48,100 nt of DNA. Origin: Myxococcales bacterium. Its GTDB lineage: Bacteria > Myxococcota > Polyangia > Polyangiales > Polyangiaceae. The stretch is taken from positions 108,408-156,507 of the forward strand of contig PLXW01000095.1 of the NCBI GenBank assembly GCA_003151595.1, given 5' to 3'. Made by a program: the position numbers and the translations under genes. The notes beneath the pieces are model-generated. The model worked only from the letters and a program-made list of their open reading frames with translations, was not told the origin of the DNA and made no database searches. The stretch's first letter is position 1, and each line of letters begins with the position of its first letter. Of this stretch, positions 16,467 to 23,586 are shown piece by piece.

Positions 16467-17888
16467 ATGGATAGCCGCGCCATGCGGCTCGGCACGCTCC
16501 TCGCTCCCGATGTGAAGCAGATCCTGAAAGAGGATCCCGATCAGGTGCGTGATCTGCTCGACGAGATCCACCCCGAGGACCTCGCCGACATCCTGAGCGA
16601 GCTCGAGCCCGACGAGGTCGCGAAGGTCCTCGAGAACCTCCCCGCCGAGCAGGCCGCCGACCTCTTCGAGCGCCTCGAAGGGGACGAGCAAGAAGAGCTC
16701 GTCGAGCTGATGCCGCCCGAGTCGGTGGCGCAGATCGCCAGCGAGATGGCGCCGGACGATCGCGCCGATCTCTTCTCGGTGCTGCCGGAGGCCATGGGCG
16801 ACAAGCTCATGGTCGAGCTCGATCGCATCGACCCCGAAGCGGCCGAGGACGTCCGCGAGATCGAGAAGTGGCCGGAGACGAGCGCCGGTCACTTGATGAC
16901 CACGTCGTTCGTGACGGTGAACCCCGACGCGACGGTGGCCGACGCGGTGCTCGCGGTTCGCAAGCACGTCGAAGAGCACGACGAGCCGATCTACAACGTG
17001 TACGCGACGCGCGACGATCACCTCGAAGGGATCGTGTCGCTGCGCGATCTGATGCTCGCGTCGCCTTCGCAGAAGCTCTGGGAGCTGTTGCGCACGAACA
17101 TCATCAACGTCACGCCCGAGACCGACCAGGAAGAAGTCGCGCGCCGCATGGCGAAGTACGACCTCAACGTCATGCCCGTCATCTTGGACAGCGGGCAGCT
17201 CATCGGAGTCATCACCATCGACGACGTCATCGACGTCCTCACGATGGAGCAGACCGAAGACCTCCAGAAGCTCGGCGGCGTCGAGCCGCTCGACGTCCCG
17301 TATTTTCAGACGACGTTCTGGACGTTCATTCGCAAGCGGGCCGGCTGGCTGATCATCCTCTTCGTCGAGGAGTTCTTCACGCAGACGGCGATGCGTTACT
17401 ACGACCCCGTGCTCGAGGCGGTGAAGGGGGCGCTCCTCTACGTGCCTCTCTTGATCTCGGCGGGCGGAAACTCGGGGTCACAGTCGTCGACGCTCGTCAT
17501 CCGGGGGCTCGCGCTCGGCGAGATCAAGCTGACGGACTGGTGGCGCATCCTGGTGCGCGAGGCGGGGATGGGGCTGTTCCTCGGCGTGATGCTGAGCGTG
17601 ATCGCCGTCGGGCGCGTGCTCATGTACCCGGACCAGAGCTTCCTGTTCGCGCTGACGGTCGGGATCACGCTGATCGGGATCGTGCTCACCGGGTGCACGA
17701 TGGGAGCGATGCTCCCCATCATCATGAAGCGGTTCGGCGTCGACCCGGCCACGAGCTCGACGCCGTTCATCGCCAGCATCACCGATACGCTCGGCGTCAT
17801 CATCTACGCGCACGTGGCGATGATCGTCATGCGTCACGTGATCGACGCGGCGGCCGCGCACCCGATCGTTGCGGCGGCGCTCCCGTAG
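16467..17888 (+). CDS. mgtE: MgtE-family magnesium transporter
   Basis: Inner-membrane Mg2+ channel of 473 residues, normal length for the family. Residues 1-140 are the acidic superhelical N domain (HPEDLADILSELEPDEVAKV and similar repeats). About 145-265 are two CBS domains (SAGHLMTTSFVTVNPDATVAD, LIGVITIDDVIDVL) that sense cytosolic Mg2+. From about 290 a five-helix membrane domain follows, with the signature LISAGGNSGSQSSTLVIRGL and the pore region GVDPATSSTPFIASITDTLG. The ATG at 16467 opens the conserved N domain directly. A gene-free repeat begins 33 bases after the stop codon, before a convergent acyltransferase gene. Confidence 0.95.
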   Translation: MDSRAMRLGTLLAPDVKQILKEDPDQVRDLLDEIHPEDLADILSELEPDEVAKVLENLPAEQAADLFERLEGDEQEELVELMPPESVAQIASEMAPDDRADLFSVLPEAMGDKLMVELDRIDPEAAEDVREIEKWPETSAGHLMTTSFVTVNPDATVADAVLAVRKHVEEHDEPIYNVYATRDDHLEGIVSLRDLMLASPSQKLWELLRTNIINVTPETDQEEVARRMAKYDLNVMPVILDSGQLIGVITIDDVIDVLTMEQTEDLQKLGGVEPLDVPYFQTTFWTFIRKRAGWLIILFVEEFFTQTAMRYYDPVLEAVKGALLYVPLLISAGGNSGSQSSTLVIRGLALGEIKLTDWWRILVREAGMGLFLGVMLSVIAVGRVLMYPDQSFLFALTVGITLIGIVLTGCTMGAMLPIIMKRFGVDPATSSTPFIASITDTLGVIIYAHVAMIVMRHVIDAAAAHPIVAAALP

Positions 17889-17921
17889 AGGGCCGAGGCG
17901 AGACAGCCGTCTCCCGCGAGC

Positions 17922-18020
17922 CCTCACCCCCGGCCCCTCTCCCGCAAGGGGAGAGGGGAGGAGAGATCACGCTCTGGCTCCCCCTCTCCCCTTGCGGGAG
18001 AAGGGGCGGGGGGGTGAGGG
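17922..18020. repeat. Inverted repeat element of the CCCTCACCCC type, copy 1
   Basis: The left arm (17922-17960) runs CCCTCACCCCCGGCCCCTCT and on through CCCGCAAGGGGAGAGGGG. The right arm (17979-18020) is its near reverse complement, ending GGTGAGGG. Each arm also folds on itself around GCAAG. Elements with this look are common between genes in many GC-rich bacteria. Here it separates convergent mgtE and the acyltransferase gene, and the latter's reading frame runs into it. A second copy lies at 23401-23497. Confidence 0.85.
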
Positions 18021-18566
18021 TAAGAGGCCATCCGATCGCGGATCGGCCTCGAATTCTCGCGTGCAATGCGTGCATTGCGCATGCTTCGGGCGACGCGATC
18101 CGCGGGCCATCGTCTCGCCGCAAGTGCATGCCCAGCCGATCAGGCGCGCCGGGTTGCCGGCGACGATGGCGTGAGGGGCGACGTCTTTGGTGACGACCGC
18201 GCCGGCGCCGACGACGGCGTTGGTGCCAACGTGCACGGGAGCGACGAGGACGGAGTTCGCGCCGAGCGTGGCGCCGTCGTCGATGTGCGTGACGGCGTAG
18301 TGAGGAGCGCGTTGGAACGCGGCGCGCGGGTGGCGGACGTTGGTGAACGTGACGGCCGGGCCGACGAACACGTCTTCGCCGAGGACGACGCCGGCGAAGA
18401 GGCTGGTGTGCCCCTGGATGCGCGTGCCCGCTCCGATGACCGCGCCGTCGGCGACGAACGTGAACGCGCCGATCACCACGTCGGCGCCGACGCGCGCGCC
18501 TTCGTTCACGACGGCGCTCGGGTAGATCTTCGCGGGGTCTCGGCGGCGCGTGCGTCGTTTGATCAC
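17967..18566 (-). CDS. Hexapeptide-repeat acyltransferase with C-terminal Cys cluster
   Basis: A 199-residue left-handed beta-helix protein from GTG 18566. Residues 14-130 are [LIV]-G-x-x-x-x repeats (VGADVVIGAFTFVADGAVIG, VVLGEDVFVGPAVTFTNV). GAGAVVTKDVAPHAIVAGNPA is the family's end-of-helix motif. The pattern fits sugar N- or O-acetyltransferases of the WlbB/WbbJ kind, which use acetyl-CoA for surface sugars. Beyond it WACTCGE and QCTHCTREF form a four-cysteine, probably zinc-binding, knuckle. The final 18 residues or so (LPSPPRPFSRKGRGGARA) are encoded by the inverted repeat, so the original stop codon seems to have been lost. It stands apart from the main polysaccharide locus. Confidence 0.88.
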   Translation of the reverse strand: MIKRRTRRRDPAKIYPSAVVNEGARVGADVVIGAFTFVADGAVIGAGTRIQGHTSLFAGVVLGEDVFVGPAVTFTNVRHPRAAFQRAPHYAVTHIDDGATLGANSVLVAPVHVGTNAVVGAGAVVTKDVAPHAIVAGNPARLIGWACTCGETMARGSRRPKHAQCTHCTREFEADPRSDGLLPSPPRPFSRKGRGGARA

Positions 18567-18600
18567 GCGCGCATCCTAAACGTGGCAAGACTCGGGAGCG

Positions 18601-19650
18601 ATGCGCAGTCACGTGGTGCTCGGAATCGGTCTCGGGGTCATGGGCGTGCTCGGCGTCGGGAGCGCGGGATGCAAAGGGCGGTTTCGCCTGGCGCCCGACG
18701 CGCGCTTCACGCAGCAGATCGCGATGTCGACGACGTTCGCGTGCGCGCGCATGAAGGACGGGAGCGCGCGTTGCTGGGGGGCGAACGAGTCGGGGCAGCT
18801 CGGCGACGGGACGCACGACGCGCGCAGCGAATCGACGCTGGTGGCGAAGGCGTCGCACGTCGCGGCGATCGCGGCGGGCGAGGGGCACGCCTGCGCGCTG
18901 GGGACCGACGGCGCGGTGGTGTGTTGGGGGGCGGGCGAAACGGGCGCGCTGGTGGCGACGCGTGCGAGCGTCATCGCCGTGGGGCGCGCTCACGCCTGCG
19001 CGATCGTCGACGGCGGCGCCGTGCGCTGCTGGGGCGCCGATGACGCCGGGCAAGTCGTGGGGGCGAATGGCGTGCACGGAGCGATCGCGATCGCCGCGCG
19101 CGGAGACGCGACGTGCGTCATCGACGCCGATCACCGCGTCGCGTGCTGGGGACGCGTCCCCGGCCGTGCGCCGACCGACGTCGCGCTCGCGCGCATCGAA
19201 GGGCTCGCGGACGTGAAGGACGTCGCGCTGGGCGATACGCACGCTTGCGCGGTTCGGGCGTACGGCGGCGTCGCCTGCTGGGGAAAGAACGACGAAGGAC
19301 AGCTCGGCGACGGCACGTTCACCGACCACGCGCTCCCGGTCGAGGTCACGAACCTCGACGCCGCCGCCAAACGAGTCGCGCTCGGCCGCGGTCACACGTG
19401 CGCGCTCCTCGCCAACGGCACGGTCCACTGCTGGGGCGCCAACGCCCAGTCGCAGCTCGCCGACGGCGCGAAAGCCCACCGCGCGACCCCTGCGCTCGTG
19501 CAAGGCGCGTTCGACGTCACGGATCTTTCCGCCGCCGGCGACGCCTCCTGCATCCTCTTCACCGACGGCAGCGCGCGCTGCTGGGGCGGCCTCGCGCTGC
19601 CGAAGACCGAGGCCCTCCCGGTCACGGTTCCGATGGAGGTTCGCTGGTAA
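18601..19650 (+). CDS. RCC1-repeat lipoprotein
   Basis: A 349-residue protein with a signal sequence ending at Cys24 (VGSAGC), so probably a lipoprotein. It then has about seven RCC1-type blades of roughly 45 residues, each marked by H-x-C-A-L...G.V.CWG: FACARMKDGSARCWG, HACALGTDGAVVCWG, HACAIVDGGAVRCWG, HACAVRAYGGVACWG and HTCALLANGTVHCWG. Together they would close a seven-bladed propeller at the cell surface. Each blade has a Cys pair that could form a disulfide. Such proteins are numerous in myxobacteria, with unknown ligands. It diverges from the acyltransferase gene (34 bases between), and purM begins 52 bases after its stop codon. Confidence 0.9.
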   Translation: MRSHVVLGIGLGVMGVLGVGSAGCKGRFRLAPDARFTQQIAMSTTFACARMKDGSARCWGANESGQLGDGTHDARSESTLVAKASHVAAIAAGEGHACALGTDGAVVCWGAGETGALVATRASVIAVGRAHACAIVDGGAVRCWGADDAGQVVGANGVHGAIAIAARGDATCVIDADHRVACWGRVPGRAPTDVALARIEGLADVKDVALGDTHACAVRAYGGVACWGKNDEGQLGDGTFTDHALPVEVTNLDAAAKRVALGRGHTCALLANGTVHCWGANAQSQLADGAKAHRATPALVQGAFDVTDLSAAGDASCILFTDGSARCWGGLALPKTEALPVTVPMEVRW

Positions 19651-19702
19651 GGGGCGGCGCCCCGTGGACGATCGCGCCCCGACTCGGCTATGTCCACGCG
19701 CC

Positions 19703-20758
19703 ATGGCAGGCGGCAAAGAGGACGCGGGCTCCGTCACGTATCGCGACGCGGGCGTGGACATCGACGCGGGCGACGAGCTCGTCGAGCGGATCAAACCGTT
19801 CGCGAAGATGACGCGCATCGCGGAGGTCATCAGCGACGTCGGCGGATTCGCCGGGCTCTGTCGCGTGCCCGAGGGGATCGAAGAGCCGGTGCTGGTGAGC
19901 GGAACCGACGGCGTCGGCACCAAGCTCAAGGTCGCCTTTGCCACCGGCGTGCACGACTCGATCGGCTTCGATCTCGTCGGCATGTGCGTGAACGACATCG
20001 TCACGTGCGGCGCGCGACCGCTCTTCTTCCTCGATTACTTCGGCACCGGGAAGCTCGATCTCGGCGTCGCGGAGGCGGTCATCAAGGGGATCGCCAACGC
20101 CTGCAAGGAGTCGGGGTGCGCGCTGCTTGGCGGCGAGACCGCGGAGCTCCCCGGGATGTACGCGGCGGGTGAGTACGACCTCGCGGGGTTCGCGGTCGGC
20201 GTGGTGGCGCGGAAGAAGATCGTCGACGGGAAGCGCGTGGCGGCGGGCGACCCGGTCATCGCGTTGCCGTCGAGCGGGCTGCACTCGAACGGGTACTCGC
20301 TCGCGCGAAAGGTGCTCGCGGATCTGAACGAGCGTCCGAAGGAGCTGGGCGGCAAGAGCGTGGGTGAAGCGTTGCTTGTGGCGACGCGGTTGTATCCGCG
20401 CGCCGTGGAGAGCGTGATCGGCGCCGGGATCGACGTGCGCGCGATGAGCCACATCACGGGCGGCGGCATCCCCGGCAACTTGCCGCGCGTGCTCCCCGAA
20501 GGGCTCGGCGTGTCGATCGACAAGGCGTGGAAGCGCCCTGCGGTCTTCGAGCTGATCGCCGCGCGCGGACCGGTCGCCGAGAGCGAGATGCGCCGCACGT
20601 TCAACGTGGGGGTGGGCTTCGTGTTCGTCGTCGCCAAGAGCGACGAAGCGCGAACGATGGATGCGCTCCGCGCGATCGGCGACGCGCCCTTCGTGATCGG
20701 GAGCGTGATCGACGTCGCCAAGGACACGCCGTTCGAAGAGCGGGTGGTGTGGCCGTGA
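19703..20758 (+). CDS. purM: Phosphoribosylformylglycinamidine cyclo-ligase (AIR synthase)
   Basis: Fifth step of purine synthesis: ATP-dependent closure of FGAM to aminoimidazole ribonucleotide. It has 351 residues, normal for the family. Key motifs are SYRDAG-like VTYRDAGVDIDAGDELVERI at the start, the nucleotide loop VLVSGTDGVGTKLKVAF, MCVNDIVTCGARPLFFLDY, LLGGETAELPGMY, LPSSGLHSNGYSLAR, and MSHITGGGIPGNLPRVLPEG. The ATG at 19703 was chosen; the frame is open from 19664. Its stop codon overlaps the purN start (GTGA), so the two are probably translationally coupled. Confidence 0.97.
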   Translation: MAGGKEDAGSVTYRDAGVDIDAGDELVERIKPFAKMTRIAEVISDVGGFAGLCRVPEGIEEPVLVSGTDGVGTKLKVAFATGVHDSIGFDLVGMCVNDIVTCGARPLFFLDYFGTGKLDLGVAEAVIKGIANACKESGCALLGGETAELPGMYAAGEYDLAGFAVGVVARKKIVDGKRVAAGDPVIALPSSGLHSNGYSLARKVLADLNERPKELGGKSVGEALLVATRLYPRAVESVIGAGIDVRAMSHITGGGIPGNLPRVLPEGLGVSIDKAWKRPAVFELIAARGPVAESEMRRTFNVGVGFVFVVAKSDEARTMDALRAIGDAPFVIGSVIDVAKDTPFEERVVWP

Positions 20759-21402
20759 TCGCGCTCGGCGTCCTGGTCTCGGGTGGGGGGACGAATCTGC
20801 AAGCGATCCTCGACGCCATCGAAGGCAAGACGCTCGACGCGCGCGTGTGCGTGGTCATCTCGAACGTGGCCGGCGCGGGGGCGCTCGCGCGTGCCGAGAA
20901 AGCGGGCGTTCCGGGCGTCGTGCTCGATCATCGCGCGTACCCCGATCGAGCGTCGTTCGACGCGGCGATCGTGAGCGAGCTTCGCGCGCGCGGCGCTGAC
21001 TACGTGGTGCTGGCGGGGTTCATGCGCCTCGTGACGCCGACGCTGCTCGATGCGTTTCCGATGCGCGTCGTGAACGTGCACCCTGCGCTCCTTCCGGCGT
21101 TCCCCGGCGTCGATGCGCAGGCGCAGGCGATCCGCTACGGCGTGCGCGTGTCGGGATGCACGGTGCACTTCGTCGATGCGGGGACGGACACGGGGCCGAT
21201 CGTGGCGCAAGCGATCGTGCCGGTGCTCGAAGGGGACGACGCCGAGAGTCTTCGCGTGCGCATCCTGGAGCAGGAGCACGCGCTCTTGCCGCGGGTCCTC
21301 CAGTGGTGCGCCGAGGGGCGCGTCGCGGTCGACGCCAGGCCAGGCGAGCGCGCGCGCGTGCGGGTCTCCGGGATTGCGAAGACCGTCTTCGGCGCGGGCT
21401 AG
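20755..21402 (+). CDS. purN: Phosphoribosylglycinamide formyltransferase
   Basis: Third step of purine synthesis: transfers a formyl group from 10-formyl-THF to GAR. It has 215 residues from a GTG start that shares bases with the purM stop codon. The start IALGVLVSGGGTNLQAIL is the GAR-binding loop. The catalytic set is Asn107 and His109 in VVNVHPALLPAFPG plus Asp145 in FVDAGTDTGPI. The oxidoreductase gene starts five bases after its stop codon and is probably in the same transcript, although its function seems unrelated. Confidence 0.97.
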   Translation: MIALGVLVSGGGTNLQAILDAIEGKTLDARVCVVISNVAGAGALARAEKAGVPGVVLDHRAYPDRASFDAAIVSELRARGADYVVLAGFMRLVTPTLLDAFPMRVVNVHPALLPAFPGVDAQAQAIRYGVRVSGCTVHFVDAGTDTGPIVAQAIVPVLEGDDAESLRVRILEQEHALLPRVLQWCAEGRVAVDARPGERARVRVSGIAKTVFGAG

Positions 21403-21407
21403 CAGCG

Positions 21408-22940
21408 ATGGCCAAGCACTACGACGTCGCCGTGCTCGGCACGGGCACCGGCGCGCTCGCGGCCGCGGCGCTCCTCGCGCGGCGATCGTGGCGCGTGCTC
21501 GTGCTCGGGCACGGGGCTCGCGCGGCGACGTACACGTACGACGGCGTGTCGCTCGCGCGCCGCTCGTTCAGCTTCCTCGCCGGGTCGTCGCCGGCGTGGG
21601 GGCGGATCATCCTCGAGCTGGCGCAGTCGCAGACGTTCCGGCGAAGGCTCACGCCCGAAGAGCCGATGCTCCAGGTGCTCGCGCCGAACCTGCGGCTCGA
21701 TATCCCTTCGGATCCCGCCGCGTTCGCGCGCGAGATCGATCGCGAGTTCCCCTCGGTGCGTCGCGTGGTCGACGACCTGTACGCGGAGCTCGCGCGCACC
21801 AACGCCGCCGCCGACGCTGCCTTCGAGCGCGACGCGGTGTGGCCGCCGGGGAGCTTCTGGGAGCGGCGCGATATCGCGCGCATCGCGTCGACCCTCCCGC
21901 ACCTCGACGAAGTGGGGAGCGCGTTCCTCGCCGAGCTTCCGCGCGACCACGCCTACCGCGCGATCGTCGACACCCCGGCGCGCTTCGCCTCGCACGCCTG
22001 CGCGCTCCCAGACTTCGCCGTCGCGCGCCTTCACGGCGCATGGACGCGTGCTCCTTCGCGTTTCGCGCGCGGCGAAGACGAGCTCACCGAGTTTCTCCTC
22101 GAGCGCGTCCGCGCTCACGGCGGCGAGACGCAGCTCGCCGATCGCGCGTCGGCCATCACGCATCGCGGCGGTCGCGTCACCGGCATCGTCATCGATGGCG
22201 ACGAAGAGCCGACCGGCGTGCAGTTCCTGGTCGCCGATCTCCCCATCCACGGCGTGCTCGATCTCGCCATCGGTTACGCCCCTCCACGCCGCGCCGTCGC
22301 TTCGCTCCCGCGCCTCGCCGCCGGCGAGCAGCGCTTCGTGGTGAGCATCGTCGCGCGCAACGAAGGAATCCCCGAGCCGCTTGGGGGCGAGTCGTTCCTG
22401 CTCCCGTCGCTCGCGGCGCACGATCCGGCGTGCCCCTCGGTTCACTTGCAGCGCTTCGCGTCGAACGTGAAGGGGGCGACGTTGCTGGTGGCCGAGGCGC
22501 TGCTCCCGGTCGGCGGTCATCCGAAGCCCGCCGTCGCGCGCGAAGCGATCCTGCGCACGGTGGAGCGCTTTCTCCCGTTCGTCGAGCGTCACTACCTCGT
22601 CGTCGACTCGGTGCACGACGGCCGCCCGCTGTGGGACTACCGGAGCGGCGCGCGCAAGGCGATCGATCGCGCGCTCTTCCGCGCGACCGGCGCGTCGATC
22701 GACGCCGAGCCAATGGCCGCGAAGTGGAACGTCGATCCGCCGTCGCTTCACGGGCTCGCGGGAGAGCCGGTTCGCGCGCCGCTCGGAGGGGCGTACATCG
22801 CGGGGCGAACGACGCTCCCGGCGCTCGGTCAAGAAGGGGAGCTGCTCTCGGCGTGGAGCGCGGCGCGGCTCATCACGCGGACCGATCGGCGCAAAGAGAA
22901 GATGCGGCGCGAGATGTGGAACAAAGTGGAGCTCGGATGA
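21408..22940 (+). CDS. FAD-dependent oxidoreductase, CrtI/phytoene desaturase-like
   Basis: A 510-residue flavoprotein. The N-terminus KHYDVAVLGTGTGALAAAAL is a dinucleotide-binding fold with the pattern GxGxG, followed by VLVLGHGARAATYTYDG where related enzymes have the FAD ribose acid. The C-terminus GGAYIAGRTTLPALGQEGEL resembles the FAD-closing motif of carotenoid desaturases, isomerases and related amine oxidases. Residues 60-400 are poorly conserved and give no substrate clue. No carotenoid gene is adjacent; it follows purN by five bases and overlaps the next lipoprotein gene (ATGA). The start ATG 21408 opens directly on the FAD fold. Fold sure, substrate unknown. Confidence 0.82.
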   Translation: MAKHYDVAVLGTGTGALAAAALLARRSWRVLVLGHGARAATYTYDGVSLARRSFSFLAGSSPAWGRIILELAQSQTFRRRLTPEEPMLQVLAPNLRLDIPSDPAAFAREIDREFPSVRRVVDDLYAELARTNAAADAAFERDAVWPPGSFWERRDIARIASTLPHLDEVGSAFLAELPRDHAYRAIVDTPARFASHACALPDFAVARLHGAWTRAPSRFARGEDELTEFLLERVRAHGGETQLADRASAITHRGGRVTGIVIDGDEEPTGVQFLVADLPIHGVLDLAIGYAPPRRAVASLPRLAAGEQRFVVSIVARNEGIPEPLGGESFLLPSLAAHDPACPSVHLQRFASNVKGATLLVAEALLPVGGHPKPAVAREAILRTVERFLPFVERHYLVVDSVHDGRPLWDYRSGARKAIDRALFRATGASIDAEPMAAKWNVDPPSLHGLAGEPVRAPLGGAYIAGRTTLPALGQEGELLSAWSAARLITRTDRRKEKMRREMWNKVELG

Positions 22941-23374
22941 CGGCGCGCGCTCGGTTCGCGTCGTCGGCGCTCCTCGCGATCCTGGCGGCGTCGTCGACGG
23001 CCTGCGGCTCGGGGAAGCGCGAGGCGGCGTCGCTCGTGGCCGCGGTGGATCGCTACCGCAAGGCGCCGATGGAATCGAAGGCGGCGCCCGCGGCGATGAT
23101 CGAGAAGGTGGAGTGCTCCGACGCCGAGGTCTGCGCGGCGAAGGAGGCCTGCCTTCAGTCGGCGCGCCCGACCGTTCGCGGGATGGCGCTGAAGCTCGAA
23201 GTGACGAAGGCGCTCGACGACCTCAACGAGGGGCGCATCACGCACGACCAGGCCGAGGGGATGGGGCTCTCCCGCAAGCTCGACGACGCCTCGCGCGCGA
23301 TCGACGACGGGCGGGTGAACCTCGCGGGGTGCGACGCCGAGGTCATCTCGCTGCGTCTGAAGTACGCCCTCTGA
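22937..23374 (+). CDS. Small lipoprotein of unknown function
   Basis: A 145-residue protein whose ATG overlaps the stop codon of the oxidoreductase gene. It has a signal peptide ARFASSALLAILAASSTAC with the lipidated cysteine at residue 23. The mature part is mainly helical, with charged helices (VAAVDRYRKA, LKLEVTKALDDLNEGRI) and several cysteines (VECSDAEVCAAKEACLQ, AGCDAEV) that could form disulfides in the periplasm. No known domain is recognised. Its coupling to the oxidoreductase suggests a shared transcript but not a function. Confidence 0.78.
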   Translation: MTARARFASSALLAILAASSTACGSGKREAASLVAAVDRYRKAPMESKAAPAAMIEKVECSDAEVCAAKEACLQSARPTVRGMALKLEVTKALDDLNEGRITHDQAEGMGLSRKLDDASRAIDDGRVNLAGCDAEVISLRLKYAL

Positions 23375-23400
23375 CACGGTGTTCCCGAGTCGCCCGCGAA

Positions 23401-23497
23401 CCCTCACCCCCAACCCCTCTCCCGTGAAGGGAGAGGGGAGCAGGCGCTCGATTTCTCCTCCCCTCTCCCCTTGCGGGAGAGGGGTTGGGGGTGAGGG
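23401..23497. repeat. Inverted repeat element of the CCCTCACCCC type, copy 2
   Basis: The left arm (23401-23439) begins CCCTCACCCCCAACCCCTCT, and the right arm (about 23455-23497) ends GGGGGTGAGGG. Both arms match copy 1 at 17922-18020 except for a few bases and an unrelated spacer. The left flank also shares CCCGCGA with copy 1. It sits between the lipoprotein and ffh genes, leaving about 90 bases for the ffh promoter. Confidence 0.85.
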
Positions 23498-23586
23498 CTC
23501 GCGAGAGCTCTGATCGCCGCGATTCTCCCGTGTTTCCGTGGGGTGCGAGTCCGTGCTAAGCGTTCGTCCGCTCCCGAGGACCACCC

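Noticed and set aside
17922..18020. CRISPR-like repeat look of the C-rich/G-rich blocks
   Set aside because: Two inverted arms with one spacer, not a series of direct repeats with unique spacers; no cas gene is present.
17827..20004. A 725-codon open frame on the minus strand
   Set aside because: It is antisense to the RCC1 lipoprotein and purM and merges the acyltransferase region in the wrong frame; its composition is Arg/His-rich shadow sequence.
21113..22936. Arg-rich plus-strand frame across the end of purN and the oxidoreductase
   Set aside because: Overlaps two recognised proteins in another frame; only its last part (from 22937) is the real lipoprotein.
23498..23586. SRP RNA gene next to ffh
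   Set aside because: No GGAAGCAGC-type tetraloop motif of small SRP RNA was found on either strand near ffh.
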